From Rhabdophis nuchalis (Eukaryota; Chordata; Lepidosauria; Squamata; Natricidae), in contig CM077652.1 in assembly GCA_039707465.1 (NCBI GenBank), positions 38,143,118 through 38,207,117 on the forward strand: a stretch of DNA of 64,000 nt, in the 5' to 3' direction. Of this stretch, positions 22,318-32,208 are shown piece by piece. Made by a program: the position numbers and the translations under genes. The stretch's first letter is position 1. Every line of letters begins with the position of its first letter. The notes beneath the pieces are model-generated. The model had not been told where the DNA came from. It did no database searches and saw nothing but the letters and a program-made list of their open reading frames with translations.

Positions 22318-23364
22318 ATGGACTTCATTGTGGATCTTCCAAATAGCCGTGGTTTCACTGTCATATGGGTAGTTACTGATCTATTTTCGAAGCAAGTTCA
22401 TTTTGTTCCGTGCTCAGGAATCCCATCGGCTAAAGCCTTAGCAAAACTGTTCCTGAATCACATTTATCGACTACATGGGGTTCCTCGACATATTATTTCT
22501 GATAGAAGAGTTCAGTTCACTTCTCGATTTTGGAAGGAATTCTTGAAGATGATTGGCTCCTCCCAGGGATTAAGCTCCTCCCACCACCCTCAGACGAACG
22601 GAGCTTGTGAAAGGACTAATTCCGTTTTGGAGCAATATCTGCGATGTTTCATTCATTACCAAAAAGACGATTGGGCCGACCTGTTAACCCATGCTGAGGT
22701 GGCATATAACAATTCCGTTCATAGCAGCACCGGTATGACTCCCTTCAAATTGATCTATGGTCAAGACTTTGTGCCTATTCCCGAGTTGCCTCACGAGTCT
22801 CCTACCGTTCTCTCTCTCTTAGATTGGAGTAGTAAGATGTCGTCATTTTGGCCGGTGGCGCGGAAAACGCTGGATGATGCTCACCAATCTCATCAATTGT
22901 ATGCTGATAAGAAACGAATTGCCCCTCTTGATTATAAAGTTGGTGACCGTGTTTACCTCTCTACCAGATTCTTGGAGAGCCCTCAGAAATGTAGGAAACT
23001 GGGCCCGAAATATGTTGGACCTTTCCCCATTATTAAGATCATCAGCTCCGTGTCAGTAAAATTGGATTTGCCAAAAACTTATCGTCGGCTTTACCTGATT
23101 TTCCATGTCCATCTATTGAAGCCTGAACACACATCTTATCTTCGGCAACCACAATCTAGACCCCCACCACCGTTACTAGTTGCTGGTGAACCCCATTACG
23201 AAGTGAAAGACATTTTGGATTCTAGAGTATGGAGAAATAAAGTTCAATACCTAGTGTCGTGGAGGGATTTCCCTCCCTCCCATACCGAGTGGGTGGATAA
23301 ATGCCACGTTCGAGCCCCTAAAGTGCTTAAGAAGTTCTATGCTAAATATCCTGACAAGCCTTAA
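22318..23364 (+). CDS. Chromovirus integrase core and chromodomain
   Basis: The ORF of 348 codons has a DDE-type integrase core. Aspartates lie in VVTDLFSKQ and IISDRR, and the glutamate lies in QTNGACERTN. A GPY/F-like region (GPKYVGPFPII) follows, then a chromodomain (HYEVKDILDSR, YLVSWRDFPPSHTEW). Chromodomains target chromoviruses to heterochromatin. The integrase frame is separated from the preceding pol ORF by a stop at about 22283, probably because the parent polyprotein is broken. Start codon choice is nominal. Confidence 0.88.
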   Translation: MDFIVDLPNSRGFTVIWVVTDLFSKQVHFVPCSGIPSAKALAKLFLNHIYRLHGVPRHIISDRRVQFTSRFWKEFLKMIGSSQGLSSSHHPQTNGACERTNSVLEQYLRCFIHYQKDDWADLLTHAEVAYNNSVHSSTGMTPFKLIYGQDFVPIPELPHESPTVLSLLDWSSKMSSFWPVARKTLDDAHQSHQLYADKKRIAPLDYKVGDRVYLSTRFLESPQKCRKLGPKYVGPFPIIKIISSVSVKLDLPKTYRRLYLIFHVHLLKPEHTSYLRQPQSRPPPPLLVAGEPHYEVKDILDSRVWRNKVQYLVSWRDFPPSHTEWVDKCHVRAPKVLKKFYAKYPDKP

Positions 23365-23459
23365 CCACTGTTATTCTTTTGTGTGTGTATTTTCTGTTTG
23401 TCTCTGTCCCTCTCGGTGTTTTTGTGTTTGTGTTTTATTTCAGGACTGACGTCGCTTTT

Positions 23460-23475
23460 CTGGAGGAGGGCCGGA
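23460..23475 (+). promoter_or_regulatory. Polypurine tract of chromovirus
   Basis: CTGGAGGAGGGCCGGA directly abuts the 3' LTR. It is the expected site for plus-strand priming. Confidence 0.65.
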
Positions 23476-23853
23476 TGTCAGCCTCTGCTTTTGCTCGCTT
23501 CGGCTGTCATATTGAAACGGGGGGGGGAGGGGTTGCTAGGATACAAGTGAGCAGGAGAGAGGGATGTGGCCACAGACTGTTATCACCTCGGCTAACGGTT
23601 TGCATTCCATTCTGATGATGACCCTGGGCAGGCGTTACACCTGATGTTGTGAATGGCTTTGCATTGGACAATATGCTGGGGTCAAGAGGTGAAGGGTGGG
23701 GTTATGCTTTGATACGTGTGTTGCGCGCCTAAATGTTTCATTCCTTGCTTGACTTTCGCTGCAGTCTTATTATATTCAGTAAAAGTAACCTTAAACTTTC
23801 CAAATGAGTTTGAACGTGGTCTTTCCTGATTTATGATGGAAGCAGATCTGACA
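23476..23853 (+). repeat. Chromovirus 3' LTR
   Basis: 378 bp and near-identical to the 5' LTR. It is followed by CTAAT and the resumed DIRS recombinase sequence. Confidence 0.93.
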
Positions 23854-23859
23854 CTAATA

Positions 23860-24330
23860 GTCCAAATCAGTTCAAATGGGGTCAAGGTTAGAGACTGAAA
23901 AACGAGGGACAAGTCCCACGTCGGATAACGGTGCACCACTGGCGGGCTGATGTTAGTAGCCCCTTTGAGGAAGGAACGCACCTTGGGATGACGAGCCAGT
24001 GAGCGGGAGCGACCGCATGGTACTACTGTGGAGGGAGCTGCAAGCTGGCGTCGCAGTGTGTTAGGCACAAGCCCCTTGTCTAGTCCCATCTGTAGGAAAT
24101 CCAGGACTTGTGGCATAGACACCCGCAAGGGATTCATGGCCGACATGTGGCACCAGGTGCAAAATGCACGCCAAGAGGCTTCGTAAATGCGATTTGTCGA
24201 TGGTCGGCGGGCCGCCTGAATCGTATCGATGACTCTGTCCGAGAAATGTTGCTCTAATAGGAACGCCCGCTCACATGCCATACGGCTAGCTGCAGGAGCT
24301 GTGGATTCGGATGAATGAGGGGCCCTTGCG
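23860..24330 (-). pseudogene. DIRS copy 1 tyrosine recombinase, N-terminal part
   Basis: The minus-strand frame reads ACERAFLLEQHFSDRV, RPSTNRIYEASWRAF, VLDFLQMGLDKGLVPNTLRR and SPPVVHRYPTWDLSLV. These are core-binding blocks of DIRS recombinases. It overlaps the 3' end of the RT/RNase H frame, as is usual in DIRS. The chromovirus severs it from the catalytic half. Confidence 0.8.
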
Positions 24331-24412
24331 ACAGAAAGGTCCGGTCGTCCGGGATGCGCCATGGGTAAGACATGGACAGATGTATCAGGTCCGCATACCA
24401 CGGACGTCTGGG

Positions 24413-25690
24413 TCACATTGGTGCCACAAGCAAGACCTCTGCCCTTTCCACTATGACCTTCTGGATGACGATCGGAACCAGCGGAAGCGGTGGAAACGCA
24501 TAGAGGCGGCCCTCTGGCCAGGGACTGTGGAGAGCGTCTGTGCCTTCTGCTCCCGGAATCAGGAATCTGGTGAAGTATCGTGCCAGCTGCGCGTTGTGTG
24601 GCTGAGCGAAGAGGTCCACCTGGGGTTGGCCGAACCGGTGAACCAGTTCCTGGAACAGGGGTGGGTGGAGTCGCCATTCCGCCTGATCTACCGTGGCCCT
24701 GCTTAGCCAATCCGCCTGAACATTGGAGATCCCCGATATGTGTTCTGCACGGAGCGACAGTAGATGCCTCTCCGCCCAATGATGGAGATGCTCCGCCTCC
24801 TGCATCAGGGCCCTGGACCGAGTGCACCCCTGGCGGTTCACATGCGCCTTGGAAGCCACATTGTCTGTGAGAATGAGAACGTGCGCTGCATGTATCGCAG
24901 GGTGAAATTCTCGAAGGGCCAGACGAATGGCTCGAAGCTCCAACCAGTTTATGCTGTTCCGCAGCTCCTGAGAAGTCCACCTGCCCTGTGCCACGCGGTG
25001 TTCGGAGTGGGCGCCCCATCCGAACAGGCTCGCATCTGTCGTCACCACGATACGGTCCGGCTCCTTGAACAGGCATCCCTTGAGAAGAGTGGATGACATC
25101 CACCACCTGAGGGATCTTAACACTTTCGGGGGCAGACGAGTCTTGGCCTGCGAATGGCTGATGTGGGACCGTTGAAATGGAAGGAGAAACCATTGGAGCA
25201 GATGGGCATGGAATCGCACCCAGGGAACTACGTCGATGCACGATATCATCTTCCCGAGTAACTGGGAAAGGATGGCTAGGGAAGGTGACCTCTGCCGGAG
25301 CACTTGATTTGCCAGGCGCTGTATGCTTTGACGCCTCTCCTGTGAAATGGACACAATGCAGCTGTCCAAGTTGATGACTGTCCCCAAATGCAGAAGGGAC
25401 GTGGTGGGACGAAGATGGCTCTTCGGTAAGTTCAAAACAAACCCGTGAACCTGGAGGGCGTCGATGGTGAGCTGCAGGTCTCGGAAGGCCTGGTCCCGGG
25501 AAGACGAAAGCAGCAAGATGTCGTCGAGATAACAATTGACCCGTACGGGCACCGCTCTCAGGGAAGCTGCGACGACCGCCAGAAGCTTGGTGAAAGTTTG
25601 TGGGGCCGACGACAGACCGAATGGGAGGGCCCGGTATTGGTAGTGGCGGCCGGTGAAGTGAAACCTCAGGAACCTTCAGTGTGCCTGATG
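24413..25690 (-). CDS. DIRS copy 1 RT C-terminal part and RNase H
   Basis: The open frame from about 25552 starts just before the RT catalytic YLDDILLLSSS. It continues through an RNase H region (VVTTDASLFGWGAHS, LTDNVASKAHVNRQG, SNVQADWLSR) and ends in the DIRS tail domain (PQVDLFAQPHNAQLARYF). It codes in the same sense as TSC2 and overlaps the recombinase frame downstream. A stop near 25685 separates it from the N-terminal RT blocks. Confidence 0.86.
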
Positions 25691-26144
25691 AATAGGCACG
25701 TGGAGGTAGGCCTCCTTTATGTCAATAGAGGTCAGGAAGTCGCCCTGACGGATGGACAATAGAATGCTCTTTAGCGATTGCATTTTGAATTTTTGATATT
25801 TTATATAAAAATTGAGCCATTTCAAATCGAGAATAGCGCGCCATCCCCCCGAGTTCTTGGGAACTAGGAACAGAATGAAATAGAATCCTAGTCCTGCCTG
25901 CCCTTGAGGAACTTCCTCGATAGCATGGATATCCAAAAGGTGATTGATCTCGGCATCCATAAGACGCCGTTTGATTTGGCATCTCGGCATCGGGCATTTG
26001 ATGAAACGTCTCAGGGGCATGGAGAGAAATTCTAGAGCTAGGCCCTGGCTCACGGTTTGTAGGGCCCAGGCGTCTGAGGTGGTGAAGGCCCATTGGTGGG
26101 CGAACGATGCTAGACGCCCGCCAATAGGGCCCACCCCGTGCGAG
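25676..26144 (-). CDS. DIRS copy 1 RT N-terminal part
   Basis: The frame contains MPLRRFIKCPMPRC, GLGFYFILFLVPKNSGGWRA, ILDLKWLN and SIDIKEAYLHVPI, which are RT fingers and palm blocks including the first catalytic Asp. It ends at a TGA near 25685, within the RT domain. Confidence 0.82.
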
Positions 26145-26687
26145 TCATCGGTATCTGCGAAAGGACCGATTTCCAGAGACCCGAAATGGCCGCCTAGCCT
26201 GGGATTGGTTGGATTGCTGCCTATTCCTGTCCCTACTAGTGGCACGGTCCTGACCCCTGTCCTGCGTAGGCACGTATGGTCTGGTGTATTGCTGGGCATA
26301 AGGCACCGCGGTAAACCCGGAGTCCCCCGTCCGAAAGGACTGCCTACGAAAATAGGGCTGGGCCCTCCGGTCCGAAAGCCTATGTACCGAAGGGAGTACC
26401 TTCCTCTTATCCCTAGTTTCAATCAAAATGGGATCAAGCACCGCACCAAAAAGAGAACCCCCTTTGAAAGGGGTGGAAGCCAGGCGCCACTTAGAACGGA
26501 CATCCGCCTGCCAATGGTGGAGCCAAAATAGGCGTCGGGAGGCCACATTAGATGCCACCGCCCGGGAAGCGAACTTGGCCGCTGTGAGCGTGGCATCCGC
26601 CAAAAATTCCAAAGCCGCCACCAGCTTGTTAACATCCTCAGGGGCCAATCTAGCCTGTAATTGTCTCAACCAGAGCAAGGAGGTCCT
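26145..26687 (-). pseudogene. DIRS copy 1 gag, C-terminal part
   Basis: The frame reads LWLRQLQARLAPEDVNKLVA, then a basic Arg/Gln-rich tail (RDRNRQQSNQSQARRPFRV). Only position and basic composition support a gag-like role. An L2 tail insertion (26688-27100) cuts it from its N-terminal part. Confidence 0.7.
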
Positions 26688-27100
26688 ATTTATTTTATTT
26701 ATTTATTTATTTAAATTTATATCCCGCCCTTCTCCACAGAGGACCCAGGGCGGCGCACAGGAAATTTAAAAACATACAAAGTGCAATAAATATAATTTAA
26801 AAACAAATTAAATAAACCTATCCTGCGCTAAAACCAAATTTTAAAACCCAATTTAAAACTATCTAAAAGTCCCCATGGGAGGTTAGGCTAGGCAGGCTTG
26901 TTGAAACAAATATGTCTTAAGACATTGGCGGAAGAGGCGGAGGTCGGTGATGGTACGTAATTCAGGGGGTAGGTCATTCCAGAGGGCTGGCCCCGCCACA
27001 GAGAAGGCTCTCCCCCTGGGTGTCGCCAGTCGGCATTGTCCGGCCGACGGCACCCTGAGGAGGCCCTCTCTGTGGGAGCGTATCGGTCTAAGGGATGTAT
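26688..27100 (-). mobile_element. L2-like LINE tail inserted in DIRS gag
   Basis: Minus-strand, 5'-truncated L2-like copy. RPIRSHREGLLRVPSA and ALWNDLPPELRTITDLRLF are readable, followed by the tail motif ending in TATCCCGCCCTTCTCC (seen as complement) and an ATTT-rich end. It splices into the DIRS gag frame, making a chimeric 220-codon ORF at 26883-27545 that I regard as accidental. Confidence 0.85.
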
Positions 27101-28250
27101 TGAAAAAGGATGCTGCTGTGGCAGCCCTCAAAGCCCAGGCGGAGGCCTGGTGCGTCTTATGAATGACCAGCTCCGCCTTGCGGTCCTCAGCCTTGAGACC
27201 CTCCGAAATCTCAGAAGGAATTAAGGCCGGAGAAGCCAAGGCTGCCACTGGTGGATCAACAGTTGGAAATTGTAAAAGAGTGTCCAATTCGGATGTGGAA
27301 GCATACAGCTTCCTGTCCCAGTTGCTGGGCGGAAAAACAGCGGTGGGCTGTTCCCATTGCTTTTGGACCATATCCATAAACAGCTTGGGACAAGGGATGA
27401 GATCCTGTTCCCTGATCTGTTCTGCAAAGAGGCGGTCAGTAGCCTCCAACCCCACATCTGTGCTTGCCTGGGCAGATGCCCCACCCATGTTGGTGGAGGC
27501 CTTGGCCTTAAACAAGAGGGACTTAAACAGGCCCGGGGCAAACAACCCAGTATGCAGGGAAGAACCCTGATCCAGGCCTTCATCATCAAAAAGCTCAAGG
27601 TCAGGTATCTCCCCTCCTCAATCAGCTCGAGCCCATCACTGTAGTCAGAGTGAGCAGGCGAGGCCTGGTCTGCAAGAGAAACCGAAAGTTCCCTGGTCAT
27701 GGCCAAAGGTGCAGGGCGAGGGGCCCTGCGTTGCATTTACTCCCTGGGAAATAGCAGCAGCTATCATGCTGCGTATGCTGAGGGAAAGGGCCTCCCCCGA
27801 CTCCTCCTCAGGCCCTGCAGCTGTAGGAGTGAAGGTGGCTGATACTCCAGGCCTCAAAGGCCTGGGGTTAGAAGTGGTTGCAGCTAGGCCCGAAGGATCC
27901 TGAGCGTGGGAAACCACCCCCGCAGACTGATCTCCTATCTCCATGGAAACATCAGGAGACCACCCACGCACCTGGGGCAATACCTCGGGTAAAACTGGGG
28001 GGGGGGAGAGTTCAGGATGAAGCACTGGGGGGGCCCTGGGGGCCACGCAGGCCGCAGTACTAGCCTTCCCCTTGTCTCCCTTCTTTGTGGCCTTTCCCGC
28101 AGCCGCGGACGAACCACGCGGTGGGAGGGAGGAGGCCCTGATGGCCGATCTACTCGCCCTTGAAGAAGGTGGAGGAGGGAGGGAGGAGGGGCCAGTGCCC
28201 TCATTAACTGCCTGTTGCTCAGCCATAAGGAGAGATTTGAAAAGGCTCAA
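27101..28250 (-). pseudogene. DIRS copy 1 gag, N-terminal part
   Basis: The frames at 27645-28250 and 26883-27545 together cover a Pro/Ser/Ala-rich N-terminus (MSLFKSLLMAEQQAVNEG) and a conserved-looking helical block (EQDLIPCPKLFMDMVQKQW). A frame change lies between them near 27600-27660. There is no zinc knuckle. DIRS gag is poorly conserved, so the call rests on position upstream of RT. Confidence 0.65.
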
Positions 28251-29116
28251 CCCAGAATCGAATAGAAAAACCTGCTAGAAATAGCCAGCCGAAGCAAGGC
28301 CTACAGATTCTCAACGCAGAGACAGAGGAGGCGAACCATCCACTTCTACCACAGGCAAGACAATGTGGCTCCACGAGGGGAAAAGCCCAGATCGCGCCTG
28401 CGCAGGAAAAAAACCTGCCGCGAAAAGCTCCTGGCCAATGGCTGCCTCCAGCAGCAGAAACGGCAGCAGATTCAAAAACGTGACCCAAAATGGCCGCTCC
28501 CGAAGCGCGCGCCAAAATTCCCAGCGGAGGGAAACAACTTCACCATAAAAGGCTCTCCAAGCCTCAGGAATGCAGCCAAAACGCACCCCCACTCGCCCCT
28601 TCGCGAGGCAATCCAAAGGGTCGCACAGAAGAAACGGAGGCCGGGGGGGGGGGGGCGGGCGCTGGGGAGAGAAACCCCCTGCCGTTCCAGAATCAATTGC
28701 GGCTGGCTCCCGGACATTCAGGCGGAGAACCAGCCTCAAACCACGGGAGAAGCTTGCAGGCGGCGAACCAGCCTGGCTAGCAGTAACGGCCAAACACCAA
28801 ATCCCTGGGCCACGGAAGCCTCCAGGAGCGAAGTCAAATTGCAAAACTTACATTGATGATCACAGAAGCTTTCAAACTCTTCACAATATAAACGAAGTTT
28901 AACACAAAATCAAATAAAGAAAGAAATAATAAACCTATCGATGTAAAGTTTTCCTGGAGAGGAAAATTGTGTGTCTTTAGGCTGAACTGAGTTATAAAAA
29001 AACTGAGCATGCCCAGACAGAGGAGGTGTGGTCTACAGTTTTAATAACTCAGTGTCTAGGCTAGATGACTGGTATAACCCATGCTTTGGATTCCCCAAAG
29101 CAGCACACAGGAGAAC
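28251..29116 (-). repeat. DIRS copy 1 5' leader and right terminal inverted repeat
   Basis: The 5' non-coding part of the element ends in the right terminal inverted repeat at about 28990-29116 (CTGAGCATGCCCAGACAGAG; end CAGCACACAGGAGAAC). A G tract lies at 28645-28655. Confidence 0.75.
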
Positions 29117-29559
29117 AATATGCTTCCTATAGAGCCTCTTGTTGCCATGTGCATCCAGCTGAAGAACCACAGCTGTCCTCATCTGCTGGCTAGAGATAAC
29201 GCAGATGTTAGTTCCATGTTGGGAGAGTAGCAAGAAAGATCTCCTGCAGCTTTTTATGGCCCACAGAGCAAATCAAGGTAGGCATCCACATCGACTGAAT
29301 TTACATTTGCATCCTGCATTTCTACACTAAAGGCTTGAACTTATTCAGGAGATGTTTTTGATGGCTTTTTAAAAGAGACTTTCCCCATGGTTATTTATAA
29401 CTATCCTGTGCGAGCCCAGTCTTTCTTCTAGAAGACTGAGGTCGTTCCAAAGCTTTCTGTGCAAAGCAGCTCCTCCGAAGTGAAGGCAGCTTGGGAGAAG
29501 TCATGCTTCCCGTGGGCTCCACTGGGTTGGCCCCGCAGGCCTCCCGAGCTTGGCCTCAC
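29117..29559 (-). other. TSC2 intron flank of DIRS copy 1
   Basis: 443 nt of unique-looking intron up to the donor of the exon at 29560. No repeat is recognised. Confidence 0.7.
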
Positions 29560-29775
29560 CTGTGTTGGAGCGCTGCAGGAGAAAGGGCTTGGCTGTTCCC
29601 GTGGACAAGCTGGAGGAGGGGACCGAGAGGGACTTGTACAGGGCTGTCTCACGATGCTCCTTGAAACGCTCGGCTGCCATCAGGGCGTTGGAGAGCTCCT
29701 GCAGGGGCATGTTGTTGATGTCGGAAGAGAAGGGGCTCAGCGGATTTTCCAGGCTCATCAGCCAGCTGGTGTTAC
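29560..29775 (-). CDS. TSC2: TSC2 exon, linker region
   Basis: This exon of 216 nt completes a Gly codon and reads [40 protein letters not shown] and so on to LLQRSNT. It is almost identical to human over its first fifty residues. The donor GTGAGG opens the 15.1 kb transposon-filled intron. Confidence 0.97.
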
Positions 29776-30507
29776 CTGAGGAAAGAGAAAAAGGGAGCCA
29801 GGGAGAGCCCCATCAAGCTGGGCAGCCTCGTCTGGGAAGAGAAGGACAAAACCCCCGTCTAAGGTTTTCCCCCAGAAGCTCCTTTCGGTACAACTGAACA
29901 ATTCCCACCCATCTGTCCCAGGAATATCCGGATAGCCCAACTTGGCCAATGGCTGGACTAGCTAAAGCCCAACTCCCCAAAGAATCTGAATCCTCCAGCC
30001 CTAATCAGGTCCGAGGGAAGGCTCAGCCCAGCTCCAGATTGGATCCCTTTGAAAGTGCCAGCAGGATCCCCTTCTGTTCTCCACAACCGTCTGGAACACG
30101 AGTATCAGTGGAGCCTCTGCCGGCTGCCCCCCTCCCCTTGGCAGGCATGGGAAGACACACTCCATGTCTCTGGAGCTTCTCCGTCACCCAGGCCCTGGTG
30201 GTCCCAAAGGGGCTTTTTCCAGAGGCAACTGGGCTTTCTGTTTTTTTCTTTAAAGACGTTTCGCTTCTCATCCAAGAAGCTTCCTTAGCTCTGATTGGAT
30301 GGTGGGCAATGGAAGGATTGATACTCCTTGCAGACAGCTGGACATTTGCCTCCTTTTGAATGCAAGGAATATAAATCCTTCCCTTCCCCACCATTCAGTC
30401 AGTACTGAAGAAGCTTCTTGGATGGGAAGTGAAATGTCTTCAAGCAGAAACAAATGAAGTCCAGTTGCCTCTTGAAAAAAAACACCATTGGGACTCCTGG
30501 TGCTGGT
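29776..30507 (-). other. TSC2 intron segment, no clear repeat
   Basis: It contains two related stretches around 30250-30300 and 30405-30480 (CTTCTTGGATGGGAAGTGAA and its inverse CTTCTCATCCAAGAAGCTTC). They make a partial inverted repeat of unknown family. Confidence 0.5.
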
Positions 30508-30710
30508 TAGTACAATCCAATGCACTGGCCGAGTCGGAAGGGACCTTGGAGGACTTCTAGTCCAACCTCCTGCCTAGGCAGGAAGCCCTACACCAGTGGT
30601 CGGCAAACTGCGGCTCGCGAGCCGCACGCGGCTCTTTGGCCCCTTGAATGTGGCTCTTCAGTCTCTCTCTGATTCCCTTCCTCCCTTCCTCTCTCTCTCT
30701 GTGCCTGTCT

Positions 30711-31227
30711 GCCGGTCACTGTGTTCACAGAATACCGCGTAAAGCAGCGGCGACTCTGTGCTGCCAGCGACGCCATCCACGAGGTCCCCCTCGAGTTCCC
30801 CGTCTTCCCCGATGGCGTCTGGAGTGATCAGGGGCCGTGCAGAAACTCGGCGCTTTTCCACGGTGTGGAAAAGATAGGCGCGTGCAGGTCCTGCGGAATT
30901 ACAGCGCAGATTCCCACCTCTACGAACTCTCCGAGGCTGTAATCGGGCCGGGCATGCACGCGGAAAAGATCGGCGCGCGCATGCCCCGCCAGATTACAGC
31001 CTTGGAGAGTTCGTAGCGGTGGGAATCTGCGCTGTAATTCCGCAGGATCTGCATGCGCCTATCTTTTCCACACCATGGAAAAGCGCCGAGTTTCTGCACG
31101 GCCCCTGATCACTCCAGACGCCATCGGGGAAGACGGGGAACGCGAGGGTGACCTCGCGGATGGCGTCGCCGGCAGCGCAGAGTCGCCGCTGCTTCGTGCG
31201 GTATTCTGTGGACACAGTGACCGGCAG
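30711..31227. repeat. 246-bp GC-rich inverted repeat inside the hAT
   Basis: Arms 30711-30956 and 30980-31227 are inverse copies with scattered mismatches, separated by about 23 nt. The two opposite-strand ORFs here (30721-30942 plus, 31740-30994 minus) simply encode the same palindrome. Confidence 0.88.
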
Positions 31228-31700
31228 ACAGAGAGAGGCACACAGAGAGAGAGAGAGAGAGAGAGGGAGGGAGGGAGGGAAGGAATCAGAATCTGACAGA
31301 CACAGAGAGAATGACAGAGAGAGACAGGAAGGGAGGGGAGAGACACAGAGATAAGAGGGAGGGAGGAAAGAAAGGCAGACACAGAGAGAGAATGACAGAA
31401 AGAGACAGAGGGAGGGAGGGAGGGAGAGAAAGAGCCACAGAGAGAGAGAGTCAGACAGACACAGAGAATGATAGAAAGAGACAGGGAGGGAGGGAGAGAG
31501 AGAGAGATAAAGAGCCACAGAGAGAAACAGACAGACAGACTCAGAGAATGATAGAAAGAGACAGAGAGGGAGGGAGGGAGAGAGAGATAAAGAGCCACAG
31601 AGAGAGACAGACAGACTCAGAGAGAGAGACAGAGAGAGACAGAAAGAGAGAGAAAGAGAAAGAAGGGAAAAAAGAAAAGAAAGAAAAAGAAAGTGGGACA
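31228..31700 (+). repeat. (GAGA/GGGA/CAGA)n low-complexity tract
   Basis: About 470 nt of purine-rich repeats with GACAGAC units. ORFs on both strands (Leu/Ser or Arg/Glu) are artefacts of the repeat. Confidence 0.92.
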
Positions 31701-32028
31701 GAGATGAAAGAGAACTTATGACCACAATTGAGGCCAACATTTTGGTTGCTAAGCAAGACCATTGTTAAGTGAATTTCACATTTTCCAAGTTGGCCACGCC
31801 CACCCGGTCACATGACTGCCGAGCCACTCCCACAAAACAGGCCACACCTTCTGGCTCTCAAAAAAATTTCAACCGTGGTATTGTTGATATTTGGCTCTTT
31901 TGACTAATGAGTTTGCCGACCACTGCCCTACACCATTCCAGACCATTCCAGACCAATGGCTGTCCAACATCTTCTTAAAGACTTCCAGTGTTGGGGAATT
32001 CACCACTAAGTTACCTGAGGGCACCTAC

Positions 32029-32208
32029 CTGTTGGCCTCCGCACTGAGATTTCTGCCCAGCCTTGAGTCAGGAGGGGGACATAAGCAGCCAGGTTAGCCT
32101 TCTCGGTTTGGGCAGCAGGAGGAGAGCTTGGGGGCGCCTGGGGTCCCGTGCCGGCTGAGAAGTGAGAGGCGGAGCCGTCCAGAGCACCAACCCGTAAAGC
32201 ATGGCCTC
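32029..32208 (-). CDS. TSC2: TSC2 exon, linker region
   Basis: This exon of 180 nt has phase 1 at both ends. It reads [19 protein letters not shown] and ends [20 protein letters not shown] then RRPT. The terminal block is strongly conserved with human. Because it is symmetrical, skipping would keep frame. Confidence 0.96.

Larger units (their letters stand above)
19001..23853 (+). mobile_element. Ty3/Gypsy chromovirus inserted in DIRS copy 1
   Basis: Two LTRs (19001-19375 and 23476-23853), both TGTCAG...CTGACA, enclose gag, RT-RNase H and an integrase with a C-terminal chromodomain, all on the plus strand. Flanking pentamers are CTAGA and CTAAT, an imperfect 5-bp duplication. Comparison with DIRS copy 2 at the same site shows the empty-site length fits a 5-bp duplication. 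It is 4853 bp and internally deleted: no protease motif or gag zinc knuckle is seen. The LTRs differ by a handful of substitutions and small indels, so insertion is not very recent. Confidence 0.93.
17964..29116 (-). mobile_element. DIRS retrotransposon, copy 1
   Basis: A full-length-looking DIRS element in the same orientation as TSC2. The ends are inverted over about 120 bp (CTAGCCTAGACACTGAGTTA near 18039 and its complement near 29050). An internal complementary region (18233-18320) joins the two ends. Reading 5' to 3' on the minus strand it holds gag, RT with YLDD, RNase H, and a tyrosine recombinase in an overlapping frame. It is interrupted by a chromovirus (19001-23853) and an L2 tail (26688-27100). 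Without these it is about 5.9 kb, typical for DIRS. One stop separates RT from its downstream half near 25685, and the recombinase is split. Confidence 0.92.
30594..31925. mobile_element. Non-autonomous hAT element with internal palindrome
   Basis: The ends CAGTGGTCGGCAAACT and GTTTGCCGACCACTG are inverted. The target duplication CCCTACAC is perfect at 30586-30593 and 31926-31933, the 8-bp size typical of hAT. Both terminal regions (GCGGCTCGCGAGCCGCACGC; GCTCTTTTGACTAATGAG complement) resemble, from memory, the OposCharlie1 (OC1) hAT group reported as horizontally transferred among tetrapods. There is no transposase. The interior holds a ~246-bp palindrome and a GAGA tract. Confidence 0.9.
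30508..32012 (-). mobile_element. CR1 3' remnant split by a hAT insertion
   Basis: CR1 3' sequence runs 30508-30593 and resumes at 31934-32012 (CCAATGGCTGTCCAACATCT). The gap is exactly the hAT element plus one copy of the 8-bp duplication, so the CR1 is older than the hAT. Confidence 0.85.

Noticed and set aside
23682..25535. 617-codon minus-strand ORF as a single protein
   Set aside because: It combines an antisense or alternate-frame reading over RT/RNase H with the recombinase N-terminal part and the chromovirus LTR. Only the 23860-24330 part has recombinase motifs.
26883..27545. 220-codon minus-strand ORF as a novel protein
   Set aside because: DIRS gag fused by chance to an L2 terminal frame at the insertion point near 27100.
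30994..31740. 248-codon minus-strand Leu/Ser-rich ORF and its plus-strand partners
   Set aside because: It is produced by the GAGA tract and the hAT palindrome; no gene.
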